This document shows, one piece after another, positions 43,911 through 52,390 of a stretch of DNA of 64,000 nucleotides. The stretch is from positions 73,929-137,928 of the forward strand of contig NZ_LN889813.1 in NCBI RefSeq assembly GCF_900009145.1. The letters are read 5' to 3'. Each line of letters starts with the position of its first letter. Within the stretch, counting starts at the first letter, position 1. The notes under the pieces are model-generated. The model searched no databases and was not told where the DNA came from. It saw only the letters and a list, made by a program, of their open reading frames with translations. This DNA comes from Planktothrix tepida PCC 9214. Lineage in GTDB: Bacteria > Cyanobacteriota > Cyanobacteriia > Cyanobacteriales > Microcoleaceae. The position numbers were made by a program, and so were the translations under genes.

Positions 43911-44272
43911 AAGCTGATGTAGAAACTAGCCGACAAAAGTTAATTATTTCAATGGTTTTTTATGAAATTAGGTTGAATTGGAAAACAGGGATTTAAAATT
44001 GACGGTTGACAAAAAAAGAACGGCACAGATTACACGGTGACTGAAACTTACAACCGCATATAAACGCGCTGTAGCCCGACACCCAGGGTTTCAGTAATCT
44101 TACGTTTAGGCTAGTGTTTTGGCATTGATCAGAATCCTCTGTATTTATACTAGGGTAACTTCTAATTTGAGACTGCCAATTTGGCAACTTTGTTTAAGAA
44201 GTTTTGTAAACAGAGCCGATAGGCGAAACCCCACATCTCGATTGGATGTTTCTATTTCAGGTTTGTTAATGT
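43911..44272. other. Gap between hlyD and the exporter gene
   Basis: The 362-base gap contains palindrome copy 6 (44174-44186, TGCCAATTTGGCA) and no convincing gene; a minus-strand 64-codon frame (43993-44187) lacks support. The distance suggests a separate promoter for hlyD-hetP. Confidence 0.5.
44174..44186. promoter_or_regulatory. Palindrome TGCCAATTTGGCA, copy 6
   Basis: Arms TGCCA/TGGCA around ATT, about 265 bases upstream of the hlyD start. Confidence 0.5.
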
Positions 44273-47200
44273 TTATAAATCGAGTTGTTGCTGGGCTAAA
44301 TGGTAGTAGAGCCCTTGAGCCGCCATGAGGTGTTCGTGGGTTCCTTTTTCAACTAAAATCCCCCGGTCTAAAACCAGAATACAATCGGCACTTCTGACGG
44401 TGGAAAGACGATGGGCAATAATAATCGTGGTGCGCTCTCGTTGCATCTGTTCTAAATTCCGTTGAAAACGGTGTTCACTTTCAGTATCTAAAGAACTGGT
44501 TGCCTCATCTAAAATTAAAATTCTAGGATGACCTAATAAGGCTCTCGCGATCGCAATTCGTTGCCGTTGTCCTCCTGATAAACTTGAACCTCGTTCTCCA
44601 ACTTTGGTATAATATCCTAATGGTAAACCCTGAATAAATCCATGCACTTCTGCTAATTTAGCAGCTTCAATCACCTGATCTAAATGATATTCATCTCGAT
44701 ACAGAGTAATATTCTCTAAAATCGTTCCTGAAAATAAATAACAGTCCTGGGGAACAACGCCCATTTGTGTGCGTAAAGACGGGGGAGAAACATGACAAAT
44801 TTCATGTCCATCCACATAAATCTGTCCGGTTGTGGGATGATATAACCCTTGCATTAATTTAACAAGGGTGCTTTTTCCTGAACCACTACGCCCAACAATT
44901 GCAATAGTTTGACCGGGAAAAATTTGGAATGAAATATTTTGCAGAGTATTCGTTTCTGCATCTTCTTGATACCGAAAAGTAACGTTATCAAAGCGGATTT
45001 CTCCTTGAATTTTCGGCAATAGAATTAACGGCTTTTGGGGGCTTTCTTCCGGTTCCTGCTCAAACACATCATTTAACCGTTCTACGGAAATTAAGACTTC
45101 TTGCAATTCATCCCACAATCCCACTAAAGCCAGAATCGGAGTAATGACATAACCCTGCATCATATTAAAGGCGACAAACTCACCAATCGTTAATTGATCT
45201 TGAATGACCAAATTGACACCAAACCACAGCAAAAATGTACTCCCAATAGAATTAATTAACCCACTCATAAATCCCAAATTAATTCCTAATTTCTGGGCTT
45301 TAAACTGAACATTCATCTGTTGGGTTAATTTTTCTTCCCAACGCCACCGTAATTCCGGTTCCGCCGCGACTGCTTTCACCGTATTAATTCCCGTCATCAT
45401 TTCTACTAAAGTTGAATTTTGATCAGCAGCAGCATTAAAGACTTGACGAGAAATATGCCGTAACATGGGCGTTGCTGCTAAGGTTAGGATAATAATTAAA
45501 GGCACAATTCCTAAAATTAAGATTGTCAGCTTCCAGTTGTAATAAAGCATCAATCCTAAATACACAAACCCCGTCATAACATTCAACGCAGACAACAAAA
45601 TTTGACCGACGAGGAACCGTTGAATTTTCTGATTTTCTTGAACGCGAGTAATGATATCCCCGACACGACGGGACTCAAAGAACTTTAAAGGAAGTTGTAG
45701 CGCGTGATAAATAAAACCCCCAATTAAGGTTAAATCCAAACGATTTGATAAATAACTTAATAAATATTGTCGAATCGAAGATAACCCTAAACTCCACACC
45801 CCAAATAATAACAATCCCAAGGCGAATACATTCAAACCTGTGACGCTTTTATTCACCACCACCCGATCTAAAATAATCTGGGTTAATAACGGAGTGACAA
45901 TCCCAAAGACCTGAATTAAGAGGGATAACAGAATAATTTGTAATCCCAAAAATCGATGGGGCCAAATTACCCCCACAAACCGACCGAGAGAGCGTTTTTG
46001 CTCTTTGAGTTCATAAAATTGCTCCGTCGGTTCTAACAGTAAAGCATAGCCCGTCCATCCTGTTAAAAACGCCTGACGAGAGAGGGTTTTTTTGCCCTCC
46101 GCCGGATCAGCAATCACGACTTGATGACGACGGACTTTATAAACCACAATATAATGATCCCCCTGCCAATGAGCAATCCAAGGGTTTTTTTCAGGTTCTA
46201 AACGATTCAAACTTGCCCGTACAGGTCGCGTTTGATACCCTAAGCGTTCGGAGGTAAGGGTAAGGTTTTTTAAGGAGACCCCTGAGCGTCCTACATCCGC
46301 AATATTACGCAGGCTATTAATACTCAAATATTTCCCCCAATACTGACTAATCATCGCCAAACAAGCCACCCCACAGTCAGAGGAACTTTGCTGTTCAATA
46401 AACGGATAGCGTTGCCAAAATCCTCGCCAGACTCGTTGACGTTTAGGTTGGGGAAAACTAAGGATTTGCGCGGTTTTGGGAACAATAACCGCAGGGGGGT
46501 TCACCGTTGCAGGTTGAGGGGATACGGTTATCTGTTGTTTCCGCATCTGGGATTTTCGCTCTTGTACAGATGTGGTCTGTAAGGTTTCGGGGGGAAGTTG
46601 ATACACAACTAACTCTGTTGATGCTATCCATTCTGAGGGGACAGGATCGGGTTCTCCCCAACTGTCACCCACTTGGGGAACGGTATCGGCCCCTGTAATT
46701 TGTCCTTGGTACAGCCAAAATCGTCCTTGTTCCGTTGGGATCGCCTTCTGTAAGGCAGTTCCAGCACTGATGCGATGTTCGATGCAGTTGGATAAAATCT
46801 CTTGGAGTCGGTGACTGGTGAACCGTCGCAAGTTGGTTTGGGTTTTAAAGAATAATAACCGTTGTCGGTTTTCAATAGAGGTTTGTAAATAGGTTTGTAG
46901 CGGAGGAATCTGTTTAATTTGGGCCTGAAGTTTGACCATCGGAATCGAAGCAACGATAACATCACTGGCGGCGATCGCTTGATAAGATAAATAAGCGTAT
47001 TCCCATCCCGCTTCATCGCCACCAAAGGTTTCACCGGGTTCAACAACTAAAACCGAAACCTCTCGATTGAGATGTTTGTCCTCAGCCAGAAGTCGAACTC
47101 GACCTTCGAGCACTAAATAAACAAAAGACTTACCGTTAAGTTGATGACTAACTTTTGTTTCAGCCGAAGGCGGTAAACGATCAATACAATCTCCTAATTG

Positions 47201-47362
47201 GAACGATTGCAAATGCCAGTGTTGACTCCACGCTTCAACATAAGTAGTATCGGCTTGGATTTGTGTTAATAAATTTTCTAAGGTTGCCATTAATAAAGAT
47301 GGAGATCGGTTTGAGCTAGAGCTAGACACCCGATCCCGTTCTGTAAAGTTGGGATTAATCAT
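44273..47362 (-). CDS. C39 peptidase-containing ABC exporter with N-terminal cyclic-nucleotide-binding-like region
   Basis: From the ATG at 47362 the protein has 1029 residues (a TTG at 47407 would add 15). Residues of about 30-190 resemble a cyclic-nucleotide-binding/CRP-like fold (YLVLEGRVRLLAEDK, EPGETFGGDE). The C39 peptidase has an intact triad, C330 in SSDCGVACLAM, H403 in GDHYIVVY and D419 in IADPAEG. Six TM helices follow, then the ATPase with K830 in GRSGSGKST, LSGGQRQR and ILILDEATSSLD. Such exporters cut leaders after G-G and secrete the core. HetC, the heterocyst exporter, has the same design. It begins the minus-strand set with hlyD and hetP-like. Confidence 0.93.
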   Translation of the reverse strand: MINPNFTERDRVSSSSSNRSPSLLMATLENLLTQIQADTTYVEAWSQHWHLQSFQLGDCIDRLPPSAETKVSHQLNGKSFVYLVLEGRVRLLAEDKHLNREVSVLVVEPGETFGGDEAGWEYAYLSYQAIAASDVIVASIPMVKLQAQIKQIPPLQTYLQTSIENRQRLLFFKTQTNLRRFTSHRLQEILSNCIEHRISAGTALQKAIPTEQGRFWLYQGQITGADTVPQVGDSWGEPDPVPSEWIASTELVVYQLPPETLQTTSVQERKSQMRKQQITVSPQPATVNPPAVIVPKTAQILSFPQPKRQRVWRGFWQRYPFIEQQSSSDCGVACLAMISQYWGKYLSINSLRNIADVGRSGVSLKNLTLTSERLGYQTRPVRASLNRLEPEKNPWIAHWQGDHYIVVYKVRRHQVVIADPAEGKKTLSRQAFLTGWTGYALLLEPTEQFYELKEQKRSLGRFVGVIWPHRFLGLQIILLSLLIQVFGIVTPLLTQIILDRVVVNKSVTGLNVFALGLLLFGVWSLGLSSIRQYLLSYLSNRLDLTLIGGFIYHALQLPLKFFESRRVGDIITRVQENQKIQRFLVGQILLSALNVMTGFVYLGLMLYYNWKLTILILGIVPLIIILTLAATPMLRHISRQVFNAAADQNSTLVEMMTGINTVKAVAAEPELRWRWEEKLTQQMNVQFKAQKLGINLGFMSGLINSIGSTFLLWFGVNLVIQDQLTIGEFVAFNMMQGYVITPILALVGLWDELQEVLISVERLNDVFEQEPEESPQKPLILLPKIQGEIRFDNVTFRYQEDAETNTLQNISFQIFPGQTIAIVGRSGSGKSTLVKLMQGLYHPTTGQIYVDGHEICHVSPPSLRTQMGVVPQDCYLFSGTILENITLYRDEYHLDQVIEAAKLAEVHGFIQGLPLGYYTKVGERGSSLSGGQRQRIAIARALLGHPRILILDEATSSLDTESEHRFQRNLEQMQRERTTIIIAHRLSTVRSADCILVLDRGILVEKGTHEHLMAAQGLYYHLAQQQLDL

Positions 47363-47407
47363 TGTTCCGAGGGAATAAATAGTGTAGATTAGCAATCCGT
47401 GAAACAA

Positions 47408-47990
47408 CCCGTAGAAATATGAAATTAGGCTTCTCTAGCCTTCGGTTCCATGCTTCTTAGCAAAGGTAAAACCCCCTTGATTAGGGAGATTCCCACAAAC
47501 AAGAGTCAAGCGGAATTCAGTAAAAACTGCGGTCTAACAACAAGATTGCCTTTCAGATGAGTAGAGGATTCTGATATTCAACCCAGTTGTCTATAGACGT
47601 AAGATCTGTTGCCATAATGGCATATATTGATCCAGGGTGTCCTTCCATTTCAGGACATTGCGCTCAAGTTAATTAAATCTTTAACTTTATCTTTACAGTG
47701 ATAGGTGAAATCCTAGGGCTTGTAATACCTATGAGATGGAAGGTTGAGGGACTTTTGTTTCAAAAGTTTATATAAAGGTTAAGATTCCGACCCTTGATCA
47801 TCACTAGGGTTTCCAACGTTACGGTTAGTGAAAGTGGCGATCGCACATTTAAGTTTAGACTAACTCGAATTTCTTTACCTCTATGTCTCATTCTATTTAT
47901 CAAGTGGGGGGGTTTACCCGTTGATGCTCCCACCTATATTAAACGTCAAGCGGATATCAAGCCTTAAAAGCCGGAGAGTTTTGTTATGTC
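47408..47990. other. Upstream region of the exporter with palindrome copy 7
   Basis: The 580-base stretch holds palindrome copy 7 (47609-47623), an ACTTTTG-TTT-CAAAAGT hairpin at 47751-47767, and pieces of a decayed TPR gene near 47881-47966 (short frames with stops). The exporter promoter should be between 47370 and 47650. No intact gene is present. Confidence 0.5.
47609..47623. promoter_or_regulatory. Palindrome TTGCCATAATGGCAT, copy 7
   Basis: Arms TGCCA/TGGCA around TAA, about 245 bases upstream of the exporter start. The TAA centre is shared with copy 5. Confidence 0.55.
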
Positions 47991-48203
47991 TTGAACTCTC
48001 GACAAAGTAGCCTGAATGGATCTGCAAAAGATGTTCTCTATGCCTGTGAAAATGCAGTAAAACTTTCCCCTTATGATGGTGATTTTCGCGATAATCGAGG
48101 ATTAGCTAAGACTTTAACAGGTGATTTTAAAGGGAAAATTGAGGATTTTCAAGCATTTGTTGAATGGACAAATGATGATAAAATGAAGTCACAAAACAAT
48201 TAG
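47943..48203 (+). pseudogene. Truncated TPR protein fragment
   Basis: A frame open from 47943 to the TAA ending at 48203 reads ...YQALKAGEFCYVLNSRQSSL, NGSAKDVLYACENAVKL, GDFRDNRGLAKTLTGDFKGK and IEDFQAFVEWTNDDKMK. This is the C-terminal end of TPR proteins found in cyanobacteria, where the segment ACE-AV-L-P-DG..RD-RG-A..L-GD is typical. The upstream TPRs are missing and a stop lies before it (TAA ending at 47942); a related remnant at 47881-47966 is in another frame. I read it as a 5'-truncated relic rather than a functional gene; the best start would be TTG 47991. Confidence 0.6.
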
Positions 48204-48235
48204 GACAATTCTAAATTCCGAAACCCTTTCATTTC

Positions 48236-48973
48236 TTACTGTTCCCTGTTCCCTGTTCCCTGTTCCCTGTTCCCTATTGACTGATGACAAATTGATTCCG
48301 GCTCCAGACCACTTTGATATTCACACTGAAATTTTTCCTGACACCACTTTTTAAGATTGACTTCCTGAAGCTGAATAAAATTAGAACAGGACGGTTGAAT
48401 CACTTGACTTGCTAAGGCCCATAAAACAGTTCGGGTGAGATCAAGTCCTGTTTTTAACCATAACTCTCGATTAGCAGGAACCCCCGTTTCTTTTACAGTC
48501 TCTACATCGACCCAAATTCCATGAGCTCCTAACAGAATTTGAGCCATCCATTTGGCACGGGGTAAATGGGTAGGAGAGGTGATTAATTTAACATGATGAG
48601 CGTGCCATTTGGTGAGAATGGGTTGACTGTAAAAAAAATTATCAAAGGTAGACTGTGCACACTTTTCTAACCAAACTTGTTGCGTTGATGCTTGTTCGCG
48701 TTCAAATAACTTTAAAATGCAAGGATCATCTGATCCCGTTGAGATTAAAATGCGAATATCAGGATTTTGTTTGGCCAGTTGCGTCACATACATTTCCCGT
48801 CGAATACTTCCCCCCAGGACAAAAAATGTATCCACAGGTTGTTGAGACCCCATAGACAACCCTTGAGTTTGATGGAATACACGACTCAGCAACACAATGA
48901 ACACCATCACGATGCCGAGGAGTAAAATTTTGAGACAGAATTTGTGTTTAAATTGTAAACGTTGCCAATTCAT
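48236..48973 (-). CDS. YdcF/SanA-family protein, C-terminus encoded by heptamer repeats
   Basis: The 245-residue protein has an N-terminal TM helix (about 13-32) and the DUF218 Rossmann-like core: VDTFFVLGGSIRREM, RILISTGSDDPCILKL, the CAQSTFDNFF segment and VKLITSPTHLPRAKWMA. Members act in cell-envelope processes, perhaps on lipid-linked sugars. The last dozen residues, GNREQGTGNREQ, are translated from a GGGAACA heptamer array (five copies, 48240-48274), so the repeat has been read into the C-terminus. An earlier stop may have been lost by array expansion. Confidence 0.85.
   Translation of the reverse strand: MNWQRLQFKHKFCLKILLLGIVMVFIVLLSRVFHQTQGLSMGSQQPVDTFFVLGGSIRREMYVTQLAKQNPDIRILISTGSDDPCILKLFEREQASTQQVWLEKCAQSTFDNFFYSQPILTKWHAHHVKLITSPTHLPRAKWMAQILLGAHGIWVDVETVKETGVPANRELWLKTGLDLTRTVLWALASQVIQPSCSNFIQLQEVNLKKWCQEKFQCEYQSGLEPESICHQSIGNREQGTGNREQ
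48240..48274 (-). repeat. Heptamer array, five copies of GGGAACA (reverse strand), in the ydcF 3' end
   Basis: The plus strand reads TGTTCCC five times. It is the inverse of the array at 4978-5019 and lies within the ydcF coding sequence, directly before its stop. Confidence 0.9.
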
Positions 48974-49039
48974 CTGGGAGTATTGTTCTCGTTAGGATTG
49001 GAAATTGAAAGTTATTCTAGGATTTAGAATCAATTCTCT

Positions 49040-49399
49040 ATGAATATTATCAATCCTCTTATCGCTGTTAGTTTGTTTTCTTTGACATTCTTCTGGGGGT
49101 TTGGACTTTATCCGGTTTCGACTTTTGCCCAAAATAATGCGAGTCAACCGAAACCCAAATATCAATATCCCCAAGAAATTGTTAATACTTATATCAGTAG
49201 TTGTCGTCAACGAAGTATCCAAGAAGGTTTAACCGAGCAACAGGCAAAAACGGTTTGTCAGTGTACAATTAATCGCTTTCAATCTCAATATAGTTTTGAG
49301 CAATTTCTGAAAATTTATACTCAAGCTCAAAAGACGAAAGAATCCCCCGATGAGTTTGTGGATGTAGGCATTGATTGTGCGACCCAATTGCTTAACTAA
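49040..49399 (+). CDS. Small secreted protein with four cysteines, unknown function
   Basis: The 119-residue product has a signal peptide (about 1-31, ending PVSTFAQN), then a mature part with four Cys in the pattern SSCRQ, VCQCT and IDCATQ, likely forming disulfides. A helical stretch with INRFQSQYSFEQFLKIYTQA lies between them. I do not recognise a named domain, though the Cys pattern recurs in cyanobacterial periplasmic proteins in my memory. It precedes the RND gene by 85 bases. Confidence 0.65.
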   Translation: MNIINPLIAVSLFSLTFFWGFGLYPVSTFAQNNASQPKPKYQYPQEIVNTYISSCRQRSIQEGLTEQQAKTVCQCTINRFQSQYSFEQFLKIYTQAQKTKESPDEFVDVGIDCATQLLN

Positions 49400-49483
49400 A
49401 CGAATGTTGAGGGTTAACCATTCAAAATCAACCCTTAACGATACAATACATAGTTTAATGCTCATTAATTGTCCAGATCTCTT

Positions 49484-52228
49484 ATGATTCAGTCTCCTCT
49501 AAAACCTGCTATTCGAGAAAGGTTTAATATTTCTCGGATTTCGATTGCTCATCCTCGAATTGTGATAGGGTTTTGGATTGGGGTAATTGTAGCAGGAATG
49601 CTGGCATTTGGTAGTCTCAAATATGCTTTATTTCCAGAGGTGACATTTCCGGTGGTTGTTGTCAGTACCACTGCACCGATTTCTACCGCAACGGACATGG
49701 AATTAAAGGTAACTTTACCCATTGAAAATCAAGTAAAATCTATTGAAGGGGTTTATGATTTTCGCTCATCGACTTACCCAGGTCGAAGTATTATTAGTTT
49801 AGCTTTTTTAGTCGGAACGAGTTTAGAATCTTCTACAAACCAGGTAGAGACAACTTTAAAAACGATTCAATTGCCTGCGAAAACAACTTATACTGTTATT
49901 CCGTTAAACTTAAATGAATCAACAGCCATTACCTACGCCATTCAAAGTCAAAGTCTAACGTTAAAAGAATTAACAGAACTAACAAAAACTGAAATTATTC
50001 CTCAACTTAACGCTTTACCCGGTGTGCTCAAGGTAAATTTATTAGGGGATGGATTAACCCGGAAAGGAACATCAGATATCGCTTCTTTATCCAGTTCTCA
50101 AACCTTAATTCAAGACCCGCCAATATTAGTTCGATATAATGGAGAAAATGTCTTAGCAGTTCAGGTGATAAAACGCAGTGATGCTAATACCTTGGAAGTT
50201 GTAGATAGAGTTGAAACTGCTATTAATAGTATACAAGAAAAGCTCCAGAATGTCAAGCTAAATTTAGCAGAAACTCAAGCGGATTATATTCGTAAAGCCA
50301 CCCATTCTACAATTGAAGAACTATTATTAGCAATAATTTTAGCGATTGCTATTGTCTTTCCTTTTTTAAGAAATTTAAGAGCTACGTTCATCACCGCTTT
50401 AGCCATTCCCACGTCGTTGTTAGGAACTTGTATTGTGATGGCAATAGCGGGATTTAATTTAGAAACTATTACGTTATTAGCCTTGGCGTTAGTAATTGGA
50501 ATTGTCATTGACGATGCCATTGTTGATGTCGAGAATATTGCCCGATTAATTGATGCTGGAGAAAACCCCAGAGATGCTGCCCTTAAAGGAACAGATGAAA
50601 TTGGTTTAACCGTAACCGCTTCTACCTTAACAATTGTGGCTGTTTTCCTCCCCGTTGCCTTTATGGGAGATGCGTTAGGACAGTTTTTTAAACCCTTTGC
50701 GTTAACGATTTCTTCGGCGGTTTTAATCTCCTTATTAGTGGCTAGAACTTTATCTCCAGTTTTAGCTGTATATTGGTTAAAACCCATTCAAAATAAACCC
50801 GAAAATTATCATCCTCAACCTAACCTTATCATCGAAACCTATCGTCGATTATTACAATGGTCACTCCACCATCGTAAACTGGTTATTTTAATCGCTATTT
50901 TAAGTTTTATTGCAGGTTTAGCTTTAATTCCTTTAGTTCCTCAAGGCTTTTTACCTCGATTAGACCGAGGAGAATTTGTAATTAATTATTCCTATCCTTT
51001 ACCTCAAATTTCTAATTTTAAACTTCAAAATAATTCTCAAACCCAAGAAACCCCCACCGATACACCAACCGGAGAAACGGATGTTTTTAAACAGCCAGGA
51101 GCATTTAATTGGTTAACCGATTTAGCCCGAAATCCCATTCAATTATTTCTGAGAAAAACTCGCACAACGGGGAACAAAATTGAACAGGTTGTTTTGAATA
51201 CGCCTGATGTGGAAGAAGCGTTTACTATTATTGGTATTAAAGGACAACCCAATAAAGGCAGAATTTATGTAAAACTAAAAAATGATCGTCAACTCACCAC
51301 CTTAGAAGCACAAGATCAAATTCGAGAAAATTTACCCTCTCTTAATAATGTTACCGTTAGTGTAGAAGATTTGCAATTTGTGGAAACAGGAGATGAAAAA
51401 CCCTTACAAATTGTATTAGTGGGAGACGATGTAAATCTCTTAAAAAAGACCGCAAAAACGCTTCAAGAAAAAGTGGCAAAATTACCTGGTTTTGTGGATG
51501 TTCGAGCAACAGGAGAAGAAAATACATCTAATGATATTAACCAAATTGAACGCTTTAATGGTCAACGGGCGGCTTATGTTACGGCAAATTTAAGCCAAGG
51601 TCAATTATTAGGAGATGCAACCAATCAAGTATTAAATATTGCCCAACCTTTAATTCCTAATGGAGTCACCTTAAAATTAACCGGAGATTCTGCCAGAATT
51701 GGTCAAGTTTTAAATAGTTTTCTGGTAACGCTGCTGTTTTCGGTGGTTTGTATGCTGGGGTTACTATTTTTATTATTTGGTCGTTGGGTAGAACCTGCGG
51801 TGGTTGGGTTAACGCTTCCTTTATGTTTAGTCGGCGCAATGTTAGCGTTATTAGTGACTCAAAGTGCTTTTGGAATTATCTCGTTAATTGGGTTAATTTT
51901 CTTATTAGGATTATTAGATAAAAATGTATTACTTCTGATGGATTATATCAACCAACTTCGTCAAAAAGGCATGAATCGAAATGATGCCATTATTGAAACT
52001 GGGGTTGTACGTTTAAGACCGATTATTATGACCACCGCCTCAACGATTTTAGGGATGTTACCGATTGCATTAGGATTAGGAGCAGGAGCAGAATTAAGAC
52101 AACCAATGGCCGTTGCAATTATTGGCGGGTTAATGACATCGACCTTATTAAGTTTAATTGTGGTTCCTGTTTTAAATACATTGTTAGAAGATGAATGGTT
52201 AAAAATTAAACAACGATTTAAATCATAA
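49484..52228 (+). CDS. RND-family efflux permease (AcrB/CzcA-like)
   Basis: From the ATG at 49484 it has 914 residues, shorter than the roughly 1040 of AcrB. An N-terminal TM1 (VIGFWIGVIVAGMLAFGSL) precedes a periplasmic porter domain (ALFPEVTFPVVVVSTTAP), then TM2-6 with the proton-relay segment LALALVIGIVIDDAIVDVEN, a second porter domain (deviating and short, with an insert near residues 505-545), and TM8-12 with GLLDKNVLLLMDYINQ and RLRPIIMTTAST. It should be a proton-driven exporter of drugs, metals or lipids. No HlyD-like adaptor or outer-membrane factor lies beside it. Confidence 0.9.
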   Translation: MIQSPLKPAIRERFNISRISIAHPRIVIGFWIGVIVAGMLAFGSLKYALFPEVTFPVVVVSTTAPISTATDMELKVTLPIENQVKSIEGVYDFRSSTYPGRSIISLAFLVGTSLESSTNQVETTLKTIQLPAKTTYTVIPLNLNESTAITYAIQSQSLTLKELTELTKTEIIPQLNALPGVLKVNLLGDGLTRKGTSDIASLSSSQTLIQDPPILVRYNGENVLAVQVIKRSDANTLEVVDRVETAINSIQEKLQNVKLNLAETQADYIRKATHSTIEELLLAIILAIAIVFPFLRNLRATFITALAIPTSLLGTCIVMAIAGFNLETITLLALALVIGIVIDDAIVDVENIARLIDAGENPRDAALKGTDEIGLTVTASTLTIVAVFLPVAFMGDALGQFFKPFALTISSAVLISLLVARTLSPVLAVYWLKPIQNKPENYHPQPNLIIETYRRLLQWSLHHRKLVILIAILSFIAGLALIPLVPQGFLPRLDRGEFVINYSYPLPQISNFKLQNNSQTQETPTDTPTGETDVFKQPGAFNWLTDLARNPIQLFLRKTRTTGNKIEQVVLNTPDVEEAFTIIGIKGQPNKGRIYVKLKNDRQLTTLEAQDQIRENLPSLNNVTVSVEDLQFVETGDEKPLQIVLVGDDVNLLKKTAKTLQEKVAKLPGFVDVRATGEENTSNDINQIERFNGQRAAYVTANLSQGQLLGDATNQVLNIAQPLIPNGVTLKLTGDSARIGQVLNSFLVTLLFSVVCMLGLLFLLFGRWVEPAVVGLTLPLCLVGAMLALLVTQSAFGIISLIGLIFLLGLLDKNVLLLMDYINQLRQKGMNRNDAIIETGVVRLRPIIMTTASTILGMLPIALGLGAGAELRQPMAVAIIGGLMTSTLLSLIVVPVLNTLLEDEWLKIKQRFKS

Positions 52229-52390
52229 TGCCCTGAACTTACATTTCAGGCTGTAGAGGGGGTTACATGGCACGTCTCTACGTCATCTAATAGATGACTA
52301 AAACTGTTCTTTATTAACCCGTTTTAACGGGTTTGTAGGGGCGAGGCGCGCCTCGCCCTTACGCCTGAAATTAATTTCAAGGCTTTTAGC
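52229..52390. other. Spacer with several hairpins between RND and cbiET
   Basis: The spacer includes a decayed relative of the 143-170 palindrome (about 52251-52290), an AACCCGTT/AACGGGTT hairpin (52316-52333) and the 56-bp dispersed element. It separates two convergent genes. Confidence 0.6.
52335..52390. repeat. 56-bp dispersed hairpin element, copy 2 (inverted)
   Basis: It reads GTAGGGGCGAGGCGC-GCCTCGCCCTTAC, then CGCCTGAAATTAATTTCAAG, then GCTTTTAGC, and is the reverse-complement relative of 36498-36552. It ends at the stop codon of cbiET (52391). Confidence 0.7.

Noticed and set aside
46388-47046. Several open frames on both strands within the exporter gene
   Set aside because: They are shadows of the long exporter frame, which has complete domains.
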